The notes under the pieces: model-generated
Database searches by the model: none
Seen by the model: only the letters and a program-made list of their open reading frames with translations
What the model was told of the DNA's origin: nothing
Program-made: the position numbers and the translations under genes
Assembly (NCBI RefSeq): GCF_025717555.1
Contig: NZ_JAJIRP010000010.1
Location: forward strand, 124,001-188,000
Direction of reading: 5' to 3'
DNA length: 64,000 nt
DNA from: Paucibacter sp. B2R-40
GTDB taxonomy: Bacteria > Pseudomonadota > Gammaproteobacteria > Burkholderiales > Burkholderiaceae_C
Part shown: positions 1-8,282 of the stretch, one piece after another
How the letters are laid out: every line of letters begins with the position of its first letter
How positions within the stretch are numbered: position 1 is the first letter of the stretch

Positions 1-2
1 TC

Positions 3-695
3 GACGACACCGTTGAGGGCACAGGCGCGGTCGCCAAGTCCGGACACGATGTGTCGGTGCATTACACCGGCTGGTTGTTCAAAGACGGCGTCAAAGGCGT
101 CAAGTTCGACTCCAGCAAGGACCGCGGTCAGCCCTTCAAGTTCGAACTCGACGGCGGTATGGTCATCCGGGGCTGGGACGAAGGCGTACAAGGCATGAAG
201 ATTGGCGGCAGCCGCACCTTGGTCATTCCTCCCGAGCTGGGCTATGGCGCACGTGGCGCCGGTGGCGCGATTCCGCCCAATGCCACGCTGATTTTCGAAG
301 TCGAGCTGCTGGGCTTAAGCGGCGGCGAAACTGCCGTCGAGCTGAACCTGACGACCAATCCAAGCGGTCTGCAGTTTGAGGACACCGAAGTCGGCACAGG
401 CCTGGAGGCCAAGGCCGGCCAGCGCGTCACCGTGCATTACACCGGCTGGTTGTTCAAGAATGGCAACAAGGGCAAGAAGTTCGACTCCAGCAAGGACCGC
501 GGCGACCCCTTCCGCTTTGCGCTGGGCGGCGGCGAAGTGATTCGCGGCTGGGACGAAGGCGTGCAAGGCATGAAGGTCGGCGGCACGCGCATGCTGGTGA
601 TCCCGGCCGATATGGGCTACGGCGCACGCGGCGCCGGCGGCGTGATTCCGCCCAACGCGACGCTGCTGTTTGAAGTGGAATTGCTGGCGGTCTAA
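3..695 (+). CDS. Tandem-domain FKBP-type peptidyl-prolyl cis-trans isomerase (5' partial)
   Basis: Peptidyl-prolyl cis-trans isomerase of the FKBP family, which accelerates proline isomerisation during protein folding. Two complete FKBP repeats are visible, each with VHYTGWLFK near its start, a FDSSKDRG segment, VIRGWDEGVQGMK and a GYGARGAGG(A/V)IPPNATL hairpin ending in the FEVELL strand. The two copies are about 65-70% identical by eye, so they look like an internal duplication. The reading frame is open to the left edge, and the residues before the first GTG at 51 (DDTVEGTGAVAKSGHD) match the normal start of an FKBP domain. The true start therefore lies outside the window and the GTG is internal. 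The gene ends 33 bases before the next one on the same strand. The family is certain; the number of upstream domains and the cellular location are unknown. Confidence 0.93.
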   Translation, partial: DDTVEGTGAVAKSGHDVSVHYTGWLFKDGVKGVKFDSSKDRGQPFKFELDGGMVIRGWDEGVQGMKIGGSRTLVIPPELGYGARGAGGAIPPNATLIFEVELLGLSGGETAVELNLTTNPSGLQFEDTEVGTGLEAKAGQRVTVHYTGWLFKNGNKGKKFDSSKDRGDPFRFALGGGEVIRGWDEGVQGMKVGGTRMLVIPADMGYGARGAGGVIPPNATLLFEVELLAV

Positions 696-728
696 GCGCC
701 CTGGCCTCGCCCAGCGCGAGGCCGTTTC

Positions 729-1646
729 ATGCGCAGAAATCTTCAACATCATCTGAGCGGCCTGCGTTTTTTCGAGGCGGCTGCACGTCAGCTGTCCTTT
801 ACCCGCGCGGCGCAGGAGTTATGCGTGACGCAGGCTGCGGTCAGCCATCAGGTGCGCGCGCTGGAGGCGGCCTTGGCCCTGCAGCTGTTCGAGCGGCGCC
901 CGCGCCAAGTCAGCTTGACCGCTGCCGGCACCCGTTTGCTGGACGTTTTGTCCAGCAGCTTTGACCGCATTGAGCAGGTCTTGGCAGAGTTGAAGCAGCA
1001 AAGCAGCAGCCTTCAACTGGCCGTGACGCCGTCTTTTTCGAGCCGCTGGCTGATGCCCAGGCTGCCCACTTTCTGGGACGCCCACCCCGAGATCGAGCTG
1101 CATCTGCACCACACGGCGCAAGGCGATGCGCTGGCGCGCGGTATGGTGGACGCGGCCATTGTCTGGACCAGCGCAACACCCAACAAACCGGAGCGCGGCT
1201 GGGCACAGCGCTTGTTCGGCACGCGGCTGAGCCCGGTGTGTGCGCCGGGCCTGGCGCGGCCCGAGCACCCACTGAGCGAGCCGCAGGCGCTGGCGCATTA
1301 CCCCTTGCTGCATGAAGACAGCTTTGTTGACTGGCAGCGCTGGATGAACGCCGCCCAGGTCAAGGCCGCGCGAGTCGAGAGCGGCCCGGTCATCGATGAC
1401 AGCAATGCCTTGTTGATGGCCGCGATGGGCGGGCGCGGCGTCGCCCTGGGCCGGCTGGCCCTGGTCGAGGACGATTTGCGCAGCGGCCGATTGATCCGCC
1501 CGTTTGCGCAGAGCATCGAAGCCGACGGTGCCTACTGGTTGATCACCTCCAGCGCCATCGCCGAGCAGCCGCGATTCAAGGCACTGGCGGCTTTTCTACA
1601 GTCACAAGCCCAGGCCCAGGCCCAAGCTGCAAGCCAGTCAGACTGA
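729..1646 (+). CDS. LysR-family transcriptional regulator, GcvA-like
   Basis: A 305-residue LysR-type regulator. The N-terminal winged helix-turn-helix occupies about residues 8-65: LRFFEAAARQLSFTRAAQELCVTQAAVSHQVRALE followed by LFERRPRQVSLTAAG. The rest is a periplasmic-binding-protein-like effector domain. The FEAAARxxSFTxAAxELxVTxxAVSHQV signature is typical of the GcvA subgroup, which covers regulators of glycine cleavage, beta-lactamase and other amino-acid-related genes. The C-terminus ends in a Gln/Ala-rich tail from a short imperfect DNA repeat (about 1608-1630). It is convergent with the cupin gene (gap 25 bases) and follows the FKBP gene by 33 bases. Its target is unknown. A possible but unproven link is the ATTAG-N5-CTAAT dyad upstream of the glycine-dehydrogenase-like operon at 24.6 kb. 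Confidence 0.9.
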   Translation: MRRNLQHHLSGLRFFEAAARQLSFTRAAQELCVTQAAVSHQVRALEAALALQLFERRPRQVSLTAAGTRLLDVLSSSFDRIEQVLAELKQQSSSLQLAVTPSFSSRWLMPRLPTFWDAHPEIELHLHHTAQGDALARGMVDAAIVWTSATPNKPERGWAQRLFGTRLSPVCAPGLARPEHPLSEPQALAHYPLLHEDSFVDWQRWMNAAQVKAARVESGPVIDDSNALLMAAMGGRGVALGRLALVEDDLRSGRLIRPFAQSIEADGAYWLITSSAIAEQPRFKALAAFLQSQAQAQAQAASQSD

Positions 1647-1671
1647 GCCCAAGCCTCCTGAGCGCATCAGC

Positions 1672-2055
1672 TCAAGCCTCGTCTTGGAAGCCGAAAGCCC
1701 GCTCATGCACATAGACCAGCTTGCAGTCTTGCAGATATTGAGCATCGTGGATGCGCCCGGCGCTGACATAGCCGGTCTCGCCCGCATTGAGGGTCAGCGG
1801 CGCGCCATCCGGAAGCAATGCCCCGCCCTCGCCGCGCCTGAAGAACTGGATGCGCATTTGCCCCTCCACCACCACCGTCATATCGTTGCCGGGATGGCTG
1901 TGCGGCGGCTCGCTGCTGCCGGCCTGCCAGCGCTCCAGCATCACCTCGACACCGTCCGGATTGGCCGGCACGCAGCCGCGCATCGTGAAGCCGGCCGGCG
2001 CGCCGGCCACGGCGCTATGGTGGTCCCAAAGCGTGCTTGAATGTTTGTTCGACAT
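1672..2055 (-). CDS. Small cupin-domain protein
   Basis: A 127-residue single-domain cupin. The first cupin motif is seen at about residues 52-65 (PPHSHPGNDMTVVVEGQ, with the His pair expected to bind metal). The second is weaker, near GETGYVSAGRIHDAQY. Proteins of this size act as sugar or small-molecule isomerases, or as small-ligand binding proteins; the sequence does not say which. The ATG is preceded by an AGGGGA ribosome site at a good distance. It lies 11 bases downstream of the TonB-dependent receptor gene and is the last gene of the carbohydrate cluster, so a role with the imported sugar or its oxidised product is a reasonable inference. Function unassigned. Confidence 0.8.
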   Translation of the reverse strand: MSNKHSSTLWDHHSAVAGAPAGFTMRGCVPANPDGVEVMLERWQAGSSEPPHSHPGNDMTVVVEGQMRIQFFRRGEGGALLPDGAPLTLNAGETGYVSAGRIHDAQYLQDCKLVYVHERAFGFQDEA

Positions 2056-2066
2056 GGAGATCCCCT

Positions 2067-4706
2067 TTAGAAGTTCATTGTCAGTGACAAAGCGACGTTA
2101 CGCCCCAGGATCGGCCGGGCGTAGTAGTAGTCGCTGCCGCCCGGCGCCTGCACAAAGCCCGAGCGCGGGTTGCCTTCGGTCAGGCCGATCGCGTTGCTGA
2201 GATTCTGCACGCTGGCATTGAGCGTCAACTTTGGCGTCAGCTCATAGCGCACGCTCAGGTCCCAGGTGCTGTAGGCCGGCAGCTTCACCGAATTTGAGAT
2301 GTCGGCGAAACGCATGCCGGTGTAGCGATAGCTCAGTGTCAGCTCGCCCTTGTTGTCATTAAAGAAGACGCTCGGAGCAATCGTGTAGTTCAGCTCGGGC
2401 GTGCGCTCGGGCCGGTTGCCGTTCCAGCTGGTCGCCTCTTTGCGCAAGTCCTCCAGATCCGCGCCCGAGCCGCGCAATACACGCAGGTCATTAACACTGA
2501 ACTTGGAGCGCTGCACCACGCCGACGGCGTTCAGTTGCGCCCATTTGACCGGCCGCCAGTTCAGCTCGAACTCCAGGCCATGCGACTTCACGCCTTGCAG
2601 CATTTCGATCTGTGCGTTGTCCACTTCGGCCGAGTTGGGGTCGCCCTTGAAGTCGGCTTTGTAGAAGGTGAAGGTGCCGGTGAAGCCATGGCCCTGGTAG
2701 CGCAAGCCGGCCTCGGCAAACTGAATTTTCGTCACCGGCAAATCGCCGGTCGCTTGATAGCTCTTGGCAAAGCGACCATAGACCGCCATATGGTCATTGA
2801 GCAGGTAGTTGCCGCCCAAGGTCCAGGACGGTTCGCGCCAATCGTTGTGGATCGATTCGTACTGGCCGTTGGTCGGAAAGGCCCAGCGGTTGTTGGAGAT
2901 GATGTTGTCCACGTCACAGGCCGCGTCGCCGAGCTTGTCGACATCGCAGCCGGGCTTGAAGGCGCCGGGAATGGCCGTGTATTCGTTGTAGCCGCCACGT
3001 TGCTCGCGGTATTTGTACTGCTCGATGCGCAGGCCGGCGTCCAGGCGCAAGCGCTCATTGAGCTTGAACTCGTTGTTCACATAGAGCGAGGTCGAGGTGT
3101 TGTGCAGGTTTGAGTTGCCGTCACCCCAGGTCGAGTACTCGCGTACGCCGTTCTCGGTATGCGCGCCGACGACCTTGCCGGAAGGGTCCAGCGCCACGAT
3201 GTCCATGCGCCGTGCATGCGTACGCACATCGGTCACGAAGCGCGCGGTGGCGGGGCTGCCACTGGGTCCGATGCGGGTATCAAAGGCCAACAGGCCGACG
3301 GTCAGGCTGTTGTTGGCCGTGTTCCAGGTCAGCGACAAATCATTCACCGCCTCGCGCTGCGCCTGCTTGTCGGCCTGCAAGACGTTGTCGGACAAAAGCC
3401 CGTTGCCATTCAGCGCGTTGAGCTGGGCCGGCGTGGAGAGAATCTCGCCTGTAGACACCACCCGCAAGGCCGGCGTGCATTGGCCGCCGCAGGCCGCCGC
3501 AAATCGATCGAGCATCTCCCCGACATAGCCGAACTGCTTGGGGTCGAGCCGGTTGACGGCCGGGCGCAGGCTGTTGTTGCTGGAAGAGAAGACCACGCTG
3601 GCCGTCACATCGCTGTCGGTGTAGCGGCCCTTGGAGCGCAGGGTCAACTCCTTGTTCAGTGCCTTCTCGAAGCTGTAGCCGATGGCGCTGGCTTTGACGT
3701 GATAGCCGTCGCGAGAATCGTTGAGCTGGCTGAAAGTGCCCGGCACCAGCGAGGTGCGCACGTTTTGCACACCCGAGTCCAGGCCAATCATGGTGCCGTA
3801 GTTCGCATCGATGCCCGGCAGGCTGCGCGGATTGTCCTTGCCCTGGACGGGGATGGGCAGATAGAAAGTGTTGTGGTCATCGACCAGCTTGGCGTTGATG
3901 CTCCACTCGCCGCCTTCGATCTTCTTGCCCAGATGGGCACGCAGCGTGCCGCCGAAGTTGGCGGTGAATTCGGGGTTACGGATGCCGTCGTCGCGGCGAT
4001 AGAAGCCCGAGGCACCGGCAAACCAGCCGTCCCCCAAACCGCCGGCATAGCGCAGATCGATGCGCTTGGTGCCGTAGTCCGAGGTCGTTAGGCGCACAGC
4101 GCCCTCAGGCGCACCCTTGTTGCGGTAGGTCAGGAAGTTGACCGTAGCACCCGCGCCATTGGTGGTGAGAATCGCCGAGGTACCGCCGCGCACGGCCTCC
4201 AGCCGGTCGATGCCGATCTCCTGCTTGACGAGGCCGTCGGCCGTCCAGCTCGGGTAGTAGAAGACCGGCAGGCCGTCTTCTTGCAACTGCACCCAGCGCT
4301 GGTTGCCGCCGGACATGCCGCGCACCGAGTAGTTGTTCGACATCTCGCCGCCGGAGGCCTCCACATACATGCCCGGAATCAGCTCCATCGCCTCGGCGGT
4401 CGAGCGCGGCGCCTTGCGGTCGAGATCATCCCGGTCGGCCACCGTGATGGCCACCGAGCTGTTGCGCACCGTGCGGTTCAAGCCGGTGTTGCCGGTCACC
4501 ACGACCCGGTCGAGTTGGCTGGCGGCCTCCTTCTTCTCGACGCTGGCGTCCTCCGCTGCGGCTACCGGGGTCTGCTGGGCCATGGCCGACATAGGCGGCA
4601 AGGCACCCAGCAGCATCAGTGCGCAGGCCATCCAGACGGGCTTGAGGCGCAGGCGCTGCGGCAGTGGGATGATTGGGGATAGACCGGTCTTGATTCTCTT
4701 GTTCAT
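2067..4706 (-). CDS. TonB-dependent outer-membrane receptor (probable carbohydrate uptake)
   Basis: Ligand-gated outer-membrane porin driven by TonB-ExbBD. The start was set at the second of two adjacent ATGs, giving MNKRIKTG, because GGAG lies about six bases before it; the longer frame adds about 25 residues without signal-peptide character. A Sec signal follows and probably ends at AMA-QQ. Next is a plug domain (LDRVVVTGNTG, RSTAEAMELIPGMYVE, NYSVRGMSGG, GIDRLEAVRGGTSAI) and a 22-strand barrel ending in the expected aromatic C-terminus (SLTMNF). Length is about 879 residues, normal for the family. It sits between glucokinase and the cupin gene at the distal end of the sugar ABC cluster. 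That placement suggests it admits the same oligosaccharide or glucoside rather than a siderophore. The 188-base gap before it may carry its own promoter, although I could not identify one. Confidence 0.93.
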   Translation of the reverse strand: MNKRIKTGLSPIIPLPQRLRLKPVWMACALMLLGALPPMSAMAQQTPVAAAEDASVEKKEAASQLDRVVVTGNTGLNRTVRNSSVAITVADRDDLDRKAPRSTAEAMELIPGMYVEASGGEMSNNYSVRGMSGGNQRWVQLQEDGLPVFYYPSWTADGLVKQEIGIDRLEAVRGGTSAILTTNGAGATVNFLTYRNKGAPEGAVRLTTSDYGTKRIDLRYAGGLGDGWFAGASGFYRRDDGIRNPEFTANFGGTLRAHLGKKIEGGEWSINAKLVDDHNTFYLPIPVQGKDNPRSLPGIDANYGTMIGLDSGVQNVRTSLVPGTFSQLNDSRDGYHVKASAIGYSFEKALNKELTLRSKGRYTDSDVTASVVFSSSNNSLRPAVNRLDPKQFGYVGEMLDRFAAACGGQCTPALRVVSTGEILSTPAQLNALNGNGLLSDNVLQADKQAQREAVNDLSLTWNTANNSLTVGLLAFDTRIGPSGSPATARFVTDVRTHARRMDIVALDPSGKVVGAHTENGVREYSTWGDGNSNLHNTSTSLYVNNEFKLNERLRLDAGLRIEQYKYREQRGGYNEYTAIPGAFKPGCDVDKLGDAACDVDNIISNNRWAFPTNGQYESIHNDWREPSWTLGGNYLLNDHMAVYGRFAKSYQATGDLPVTKIQFAEAGLRYQGHGFTGTFTFYKADFKGDPNSAEVDNAQIEMLQGVKSHGLEFELNWRPVKWAQLNAVGVVQRSKFSVNDLRVLRGSGADLEDLRKEATSWNGNRPERTPELNYTIAPSVFFNDNKGELTLSYRYTGMRFADISNSVKLPAYSTWDLSVRYELTPKLTLNASVQNLSNAIGLTEGNPRSGFVQAPGGSDYYYARPILGRNVALSLTMNF

Positions 4707-4894
4707 CATGATCTCCAGAGCTTTTGCTTTTGGGAAGGGCTGAAAAAACGAACGGAAAAGGCCACCCACCACGCGGTGCAAAGCAATGCGTGCTGGCTTG
4801 ATGGGCGTGGATGAAACTGGCCTGCGTCAACCGCCTTGCGGGGGCGGCAAGAAGCATTTAGGCAAGCCCGAGGCTTGGTTGCTGCGCTGGGCTT

Positions 4895-6004
4895 TCATAG
4901 CGCGCGGCTCGCCCCCAACAAGGCAGGTGGCTCTTGGGCGGCAATCACATAGCTGCTGACGCTTGCCAGATAGCCGGCCATGCGGCCCTTGGCTTCAAAA
5001 CGCGCTCGAAAGCGCGAGGCCCGCAGCCACTCTGCCCCCAAGCGAGGCACGATGCCGCCACCGATATAGGCGCCACCGCGCGCCCCGAGCGAGAGCACCA
5101 GATCGCCGGCCACGTCGCCCAGGAAGGCCGCAAACAGGTCCAGCGCCTCGGCGCATTGCGCCTGCGTGGGATGAGCATCTGAGCACCCCCAGGCCGACGA
5201 CCTACGTCGTCCGCCCCCCGAGGGGGTCAAGGAAGCTCGGGGCGGCCCTACTCTTTCTTGTGAGCCCAGCGCCGCCGCAATCACCGCCGCCGGCGTCAGC
5301 TGCTCAGGCGAGGCCACGCCGTCCAAGTCGCACAGGGCCTCCACCATATTGACCAGGCCCGGCCCCGACAACACCCGCTCCGCCGACACATGGCCAAAGC
5401 GACACGCCAATTTGGCGATCAAGCGGCATTCGCGCTCGCTGTGGGCGGACAAGCTGACATGCCCGCCTTCGGTTTGCAGCGCCGTCCATTGCCTGTCTCC
5501 GGTGGAGACCAAGCCTGAGACGCCCAGGCCGGTGCCGGGCCCGAGCACCGCGATCGTCTGCGTGGCCGCGCCGGAAATGCCGGCAAACTCAGACTCTGGC
5601 CCGCCGCAATGCCAAAAATCCGCCTGCGGCAGGGCCGGAATTGCCAAGGCCAGCGCGGTGAAGTCGTTCATCACCACCAGGCGCTGCAGGCCCAGATCGC
5701 CCAACATTTGGCGGGCCGAAAAGGCCCAGTCGCGGTTGGTCAGGCTGATTTGATCCTGCAACACCGGTGTCGCAACGCCCAAGGCAGCCCGCCTTGGCGC
5801 AGCCAATCCCGCATGCTTGATACCGCTCAGGTAATTCTGTATACAAGCGGTCAGGTTCGGATAGTCCGCGCAAGGCATCACCTGCACGCGCTCGATCGCC
5901 GCGCCGGCCTCGCGCTGCCAGGCCAGTCGCACATTGCTGCCGCCCACATCGCCCAGCAAGCTGGGGCCGGACTGGCTCTGCCGCTCACAACCAATTTCTA
6001 TCAT
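4895..6004 (-). CDS. glk: Glucokinase carrying an in-frame palindromic-repeat insertion
   Basis: ATP-dependent glucokinase of the bacterial Glk family (ROK/hexokinase fold), converting cytoplasmic glucose to glucose 6-phosphate. Seen: the phosphate-binding SLLGDVGGSNVRLAW near residue 15, the sugar-binding region VVMNDFTALALA, the GPGTGLG loop, EGGHVSLS, and near the C-terminus GGAYIGGGIVPRL. Length is 369 residues against roughly 320-340 for the family. The excess is a stretch of about 35 residues beginning after VIAAALG (SQERVGPPRASLTPSGGG and following). It is encoded by the GC-rich palindrome at 5181-5249 and the reading frame resumes at QCAEALDLFAAFLGDVAGDL. The start overlaps the preceding oxidoreductase gene by four bases, so it is translationally coupled in the sugar operon. 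The product would capture glucose released from the imported substrate. Whether the insertion leaves activity intact is unknown. Confidence 0.9.
   Translation of the reverse strand: MIEIGCERQSQSGPSLLGDVGGSNVRLAWQREAGAAIERVQVMPCADYPNLTACIQNYLSGIKHAGLAAPRRAALGVATPVLQDQISLTNRDWAFSARQMLGDLGLQRLVVMNDFTALALAIPALPQADFWHCGGPESEFAGISGAATQTIAVLGPGTGLGVSGLVSTGDRQWTALQTEGGHVSLSAHSERECRLIAKLACRFGHVSAERVLSGPGLVNMVEALCDLDGVASPEQLTPAAVIAAALGSQERVGPPRASLTPSGGGRRRSSAWGCSDAHPTQAQCAEALDLFAAFLGDVAGDLVLSLGARGGAYIGGGIVPRLGAEWLRASRFRARFEAKGRMAGYLASVSSYVIAAQEPPALLGASRAL
5181..5249. repeat. REP-like GC-rich palindromic element inside glk
   Basis: A stretch of about 70 bases containing two palindromes, CCCCCCGAGGGGG and GACGACCTACGTCGTC (the latter on the plus strand). 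These are followed by GGGGCGGCCC. The same architecture (C-run/G-run palindrome, then a GCGGCCC box) recurs at 22522-22591 and 36375-36416. It lies wholly in coding sequence and adds about 35 residues to glucokinase without a frameshift. No transposase or target duplication was recognised. It is best described as a member of a dispersed palindromic repeat family. Confidence 0.7.
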
Positions 6005-7218
6005 TTCGCCGTCTCCTCATGGGCGGGCACGCAGCCCGCGTCTTCGTTGGTCAATGCGTCGAGCCGGGTCCAGATGCCGCCCGCGCGGTGGCTGCGCAGC
6101 GCGGCGTCGACGAACAGCAGCCCCGCCAGCCCGTCGCCGACTTGCGGCAAGGCTAGGCTCTCCTGCGCCGGCTCGCGCCCTTGCTGGCGCGCCCGAATAT
6201 GCTCGGCCGCCTCCCGGTAGAGCTGCGCGAAGGCCTCCAGATAGCCCTCGGGGTGGCCGGGCGGCAAGCGCGTGGCGGCTCTTGCCGCAGCACTGTCGAC
6301 GCGGCCACGGCTGAGCAACTCGGTGCTGCCGCCCAGGCGACGCAGGCGCAGCTGGTTGGGCTGCTCCTGGTCGAACTCCAGCCCCGCCTTGGCGCCATAG
6401 ATGCGCAGACGCAGGCCGTTCTCGCAGCCGCTCGCCACCTGGCTGGCCCAGAGCGCGCCGCGCACGCCGCCCTCAAAGCGCAGCATCAGCTGCGCGTTAT
6501 CGTCCAGCCGGCGCCCCGGCACGAAGCTGCTCAATTCAGCGCAGACGGCCGCCGCCCGCAGCCCACTGACAAAGCAGGCCAATTGATAGGCATGCGTGCC
6601 GATATCACCCAGCGCGCCGGCCGGTCCGGCCAAGGCGGGGTCGCAGCGCCAGCTGGCTTGCTTTTGCCCTTCCTTCTCGATCGGCAAGGCCAGCCAGTCC
6701 TGTGCATATTCGACCTGGATCAGGCGCAGCGGGCCCAACTCGCCGGCGCGCACCAACTCGCGCGCATGGCGCAACATTGGATAGGCGCTGTAGTTATAGC
6801 TGACCGCCAGCAGCCGCTTACGCGCCTGCGCCAAAACGGCTAGCTCGCGCCCCTCCTGCACCGAGATGGCCAGCGGCTTGTCACAGATCACATCGATGCC
6901 GGCCTCCAAAAAGGCTCGCGCCACGGGAGCATGCAGATGATTCGGCGTGACGATGGCCACCAGCTCGATGCCGTCGGGTCGATCGGCCTCACGCCGCGCC
7001 ATTTCGCGCCAATCGGCATAGCAACGCTCGGGCGCCAGACCCAGCGCCGCGCCACTGGCAGCGGCCCGCTCCGGCTGGCTGGACAGCGCGCCGGCCACCA
7101 ACTCGAACTCACCGTCCAGCCGCGCCGCAATCCGGTGCACCGCGCCGATGAAAGCGCCCTCGCCGCCGCCGACCATGCCCAGCCGCAAGGGGCGTTGATG
7201 GCCTTGATAAGTGCTCAT
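6001..7218 (-). CDS. Gfo/Idh/MocA-family sugar oxidoreductase (DKP variant)
   Basis: NAD(P)-dependent sugar oxidoreductase of 405 residues. The N-terminal Rossmann fold shows RLGMVGGGEGAFIGAVHR. The usual EKP motif appears as CDKPLA with its lysine retained. The C-terminal alpha/beta domain has GALGDIGTHAYQL, which holds the Asp and His of the substrate pocket. Family members oxidise or reduce hydroxyls of sugars, inositols and glycosides, including C3 oxidation of intact glycosides. Both ends overlap neighbours by four bases (TIM-barrel isomerase upstream, glk downstream). The isomerase/oxidoreductase pairing resembles known glycoside and inositol degradation modules. The substrate cannot be read from sequence. 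Confidence 0.9.
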   Translation of the reverse strand: MSTYQGHQRPLRLGMVGGGEGAFIGAVHRIAARLDGEFELVAGALSSQPERAAASGAALGLAPERCYADWREMARREADRPDGIELVAIVTPNHLHAPVARAFLEAGIDVICDKPLAISVQEGRELAVLAQARKRLLAVSYNYSAYPMLRHARELVRAGELGPLRLIQVEYAQDWLALPIEKEGQKQASWRCDPALAGPAGALGDIGTHAYQLACFVSGLRAAAVCAELSSFVPGRRLDDNAQLMLRFEGGVRGALWASQVASGCENGLRLRIYGAKAGLEFDQEQPNQLRLRRLGGSTELLSRGRVDSAAARAATRLPPGHPEGYLEAFAQLYREAAEHIRARQQGREPAQESLALPQVGDGLAGLLFVDAALRSHRAGGIWTRLDALTNEDAGCVPAHEETAK

Positions 7219-8282
7219 GCTTGCAAGCCCAACATGTTGCGGACTTCTCCACGATCGCTTGCAGCGTTAGCGAAATCATCAAAGGACTTCTCGGCCACGC
7301 GAATGATTTGCCGCTCGATAAAGGCCGCGCCCTCGCGCGCGCCGTCCTCCTGATGCTTCAGGCAGCATTCCCACTCCAGCACCGCCCAGCCGGGGTAGCC
7401 GTAACGGGTCAACTTGGAAAAGATCGCGCCGAAGTCGATCTGCCCATCGCCGAGCGAGCGAAAGCGCCCGGCCCTGTCGATCCAGTCGGCATAGCCGCCG
7501 TAAACACCTTGGCGCCCGTTGGGCCTGAACTCGGCATCCTTGACGTGAAAGGCGCGGATGCGCGGGTGATAGATATCAATGAAGGCCAGGTAGTCGAGCT
7601 GCTGCAAGAGAAAGTGGCTGGGGTCGTAAAGAATGCAGGCGCGCGTGTGCTGGCCCACGGCGTCCAAAAAGCGCTCGAAGCTCACCCCATCGAACAGGTC
7701 TTCCCCCGGATGCAGCTCATAGCAGACATCAACGCCGGCCTCATCGAAGGCATCGAGGACGGGTGTCCAGCGCCGCGCCAATTCGGCAAAGGCCTTATCA
7801 ATCAGGCCGGCCGGGCGCGGCGGCCAGGGGTAGAGAAACGGCCAGGCCAAGGCGCCGGAAAAGGTTGCGTGCGCCTTCAGGCCCAGCCGTGCCGAGGCCT
7901 TGGCCGCCAGCCGCAGCTGCTCGGCCGCCCAGGCCTGACGGGCTGCCGGATTGCCCGCCACCGCCGGCGCGGCAAAGCGATCAAAGGGTCGGTCATAGGT
8001 TGGATGCACTGCAAGCAACTGGCCTTGCAGATGGCTGGACAGCTCGCTGATCTGCAAGCCATGTGCCGCCAAGCGCCCGCGCAGATCGTCGCAATAGCTC
8101 TGGCTCTCGGCCGCAAGCGCCAAGTCGAACAGGCGCGCGTCCCAACTCGGAATTTGGACGGCCTTGAAACCCAGGCCGGCGGCCCAGGCGGCGATGCCGT
8201 CCAGACTGTTGAAGGGCGCCGCGTCGCCGGCAAACTGAGCCAGAAAGAGTCCCGGTCCTTGCATGGTTTTCATATTCATCAT
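7215..8282 (-). CDS. Xylose-isomerase-like TIM-barrel sugar isomerase/epimerase
   Basis: Sugar phosphate isomerase/epimerase of the AP-endonuclease-2 (xylose isomerase-like) superfamily, about 355 residues. The four metal ligands expected for a divalent-metal aldose-ketose isomerase or epimerase are visible in order: Glu in YELHPGEDLFDG, Asp in ILYDPSHFLLQQ, His in FHVKDAEF and Glu in VLEWECC. The start was placed at the ATG overlapping the LacI stop codon (ATGA), with GGAG seven bases upstream; the longer frame has no support. The product is cytoplasmic. It may isomerise, epimerise or, in some relatives, cleave the oxidised product of the adjacent Gfo/Idh/MocA enzyme; that role is inferred from gene order. 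Confidence 0.9.
   Translation of the reverse strand: MMNMKTMQGPGLFLAQFAGDAAPFNSLDGIAAWAAGLGFKAVQIPSWDARLFDLALAAESQSYCDDLRGRLAAHGLQISELSSHLQGQLLAVHPTYDRPFDRFAAPAVAGNPAARQAWAAEQLRLAAKASARLGLKAHATFSGALAWPFLYPWPPRPAGLIDKAFAELARRWTPVLDAFDEAGVDVCYELHPGEDLFDGVSFERFLDAVGQHTRACILYDPSHFLLQQLDYLAFIDIYHPRIRAFHVKDAEFRPNGRQGVYGGYADWIDRAGRFRSLGDGQIDFGAIFSKLTRYGYPGWAVLEWECCLKHQEDGAREGAAFIERQIIRVAEKSFDDFANAASDRGEVRNMLGLQA

Noticed and set aside
2067-4706. Siderophore receptor
   Set aside because: The sequence does not exclude it, but there are no iron or siderophore genes nearby and it sits in a sugar import cluster next to glucokinase.
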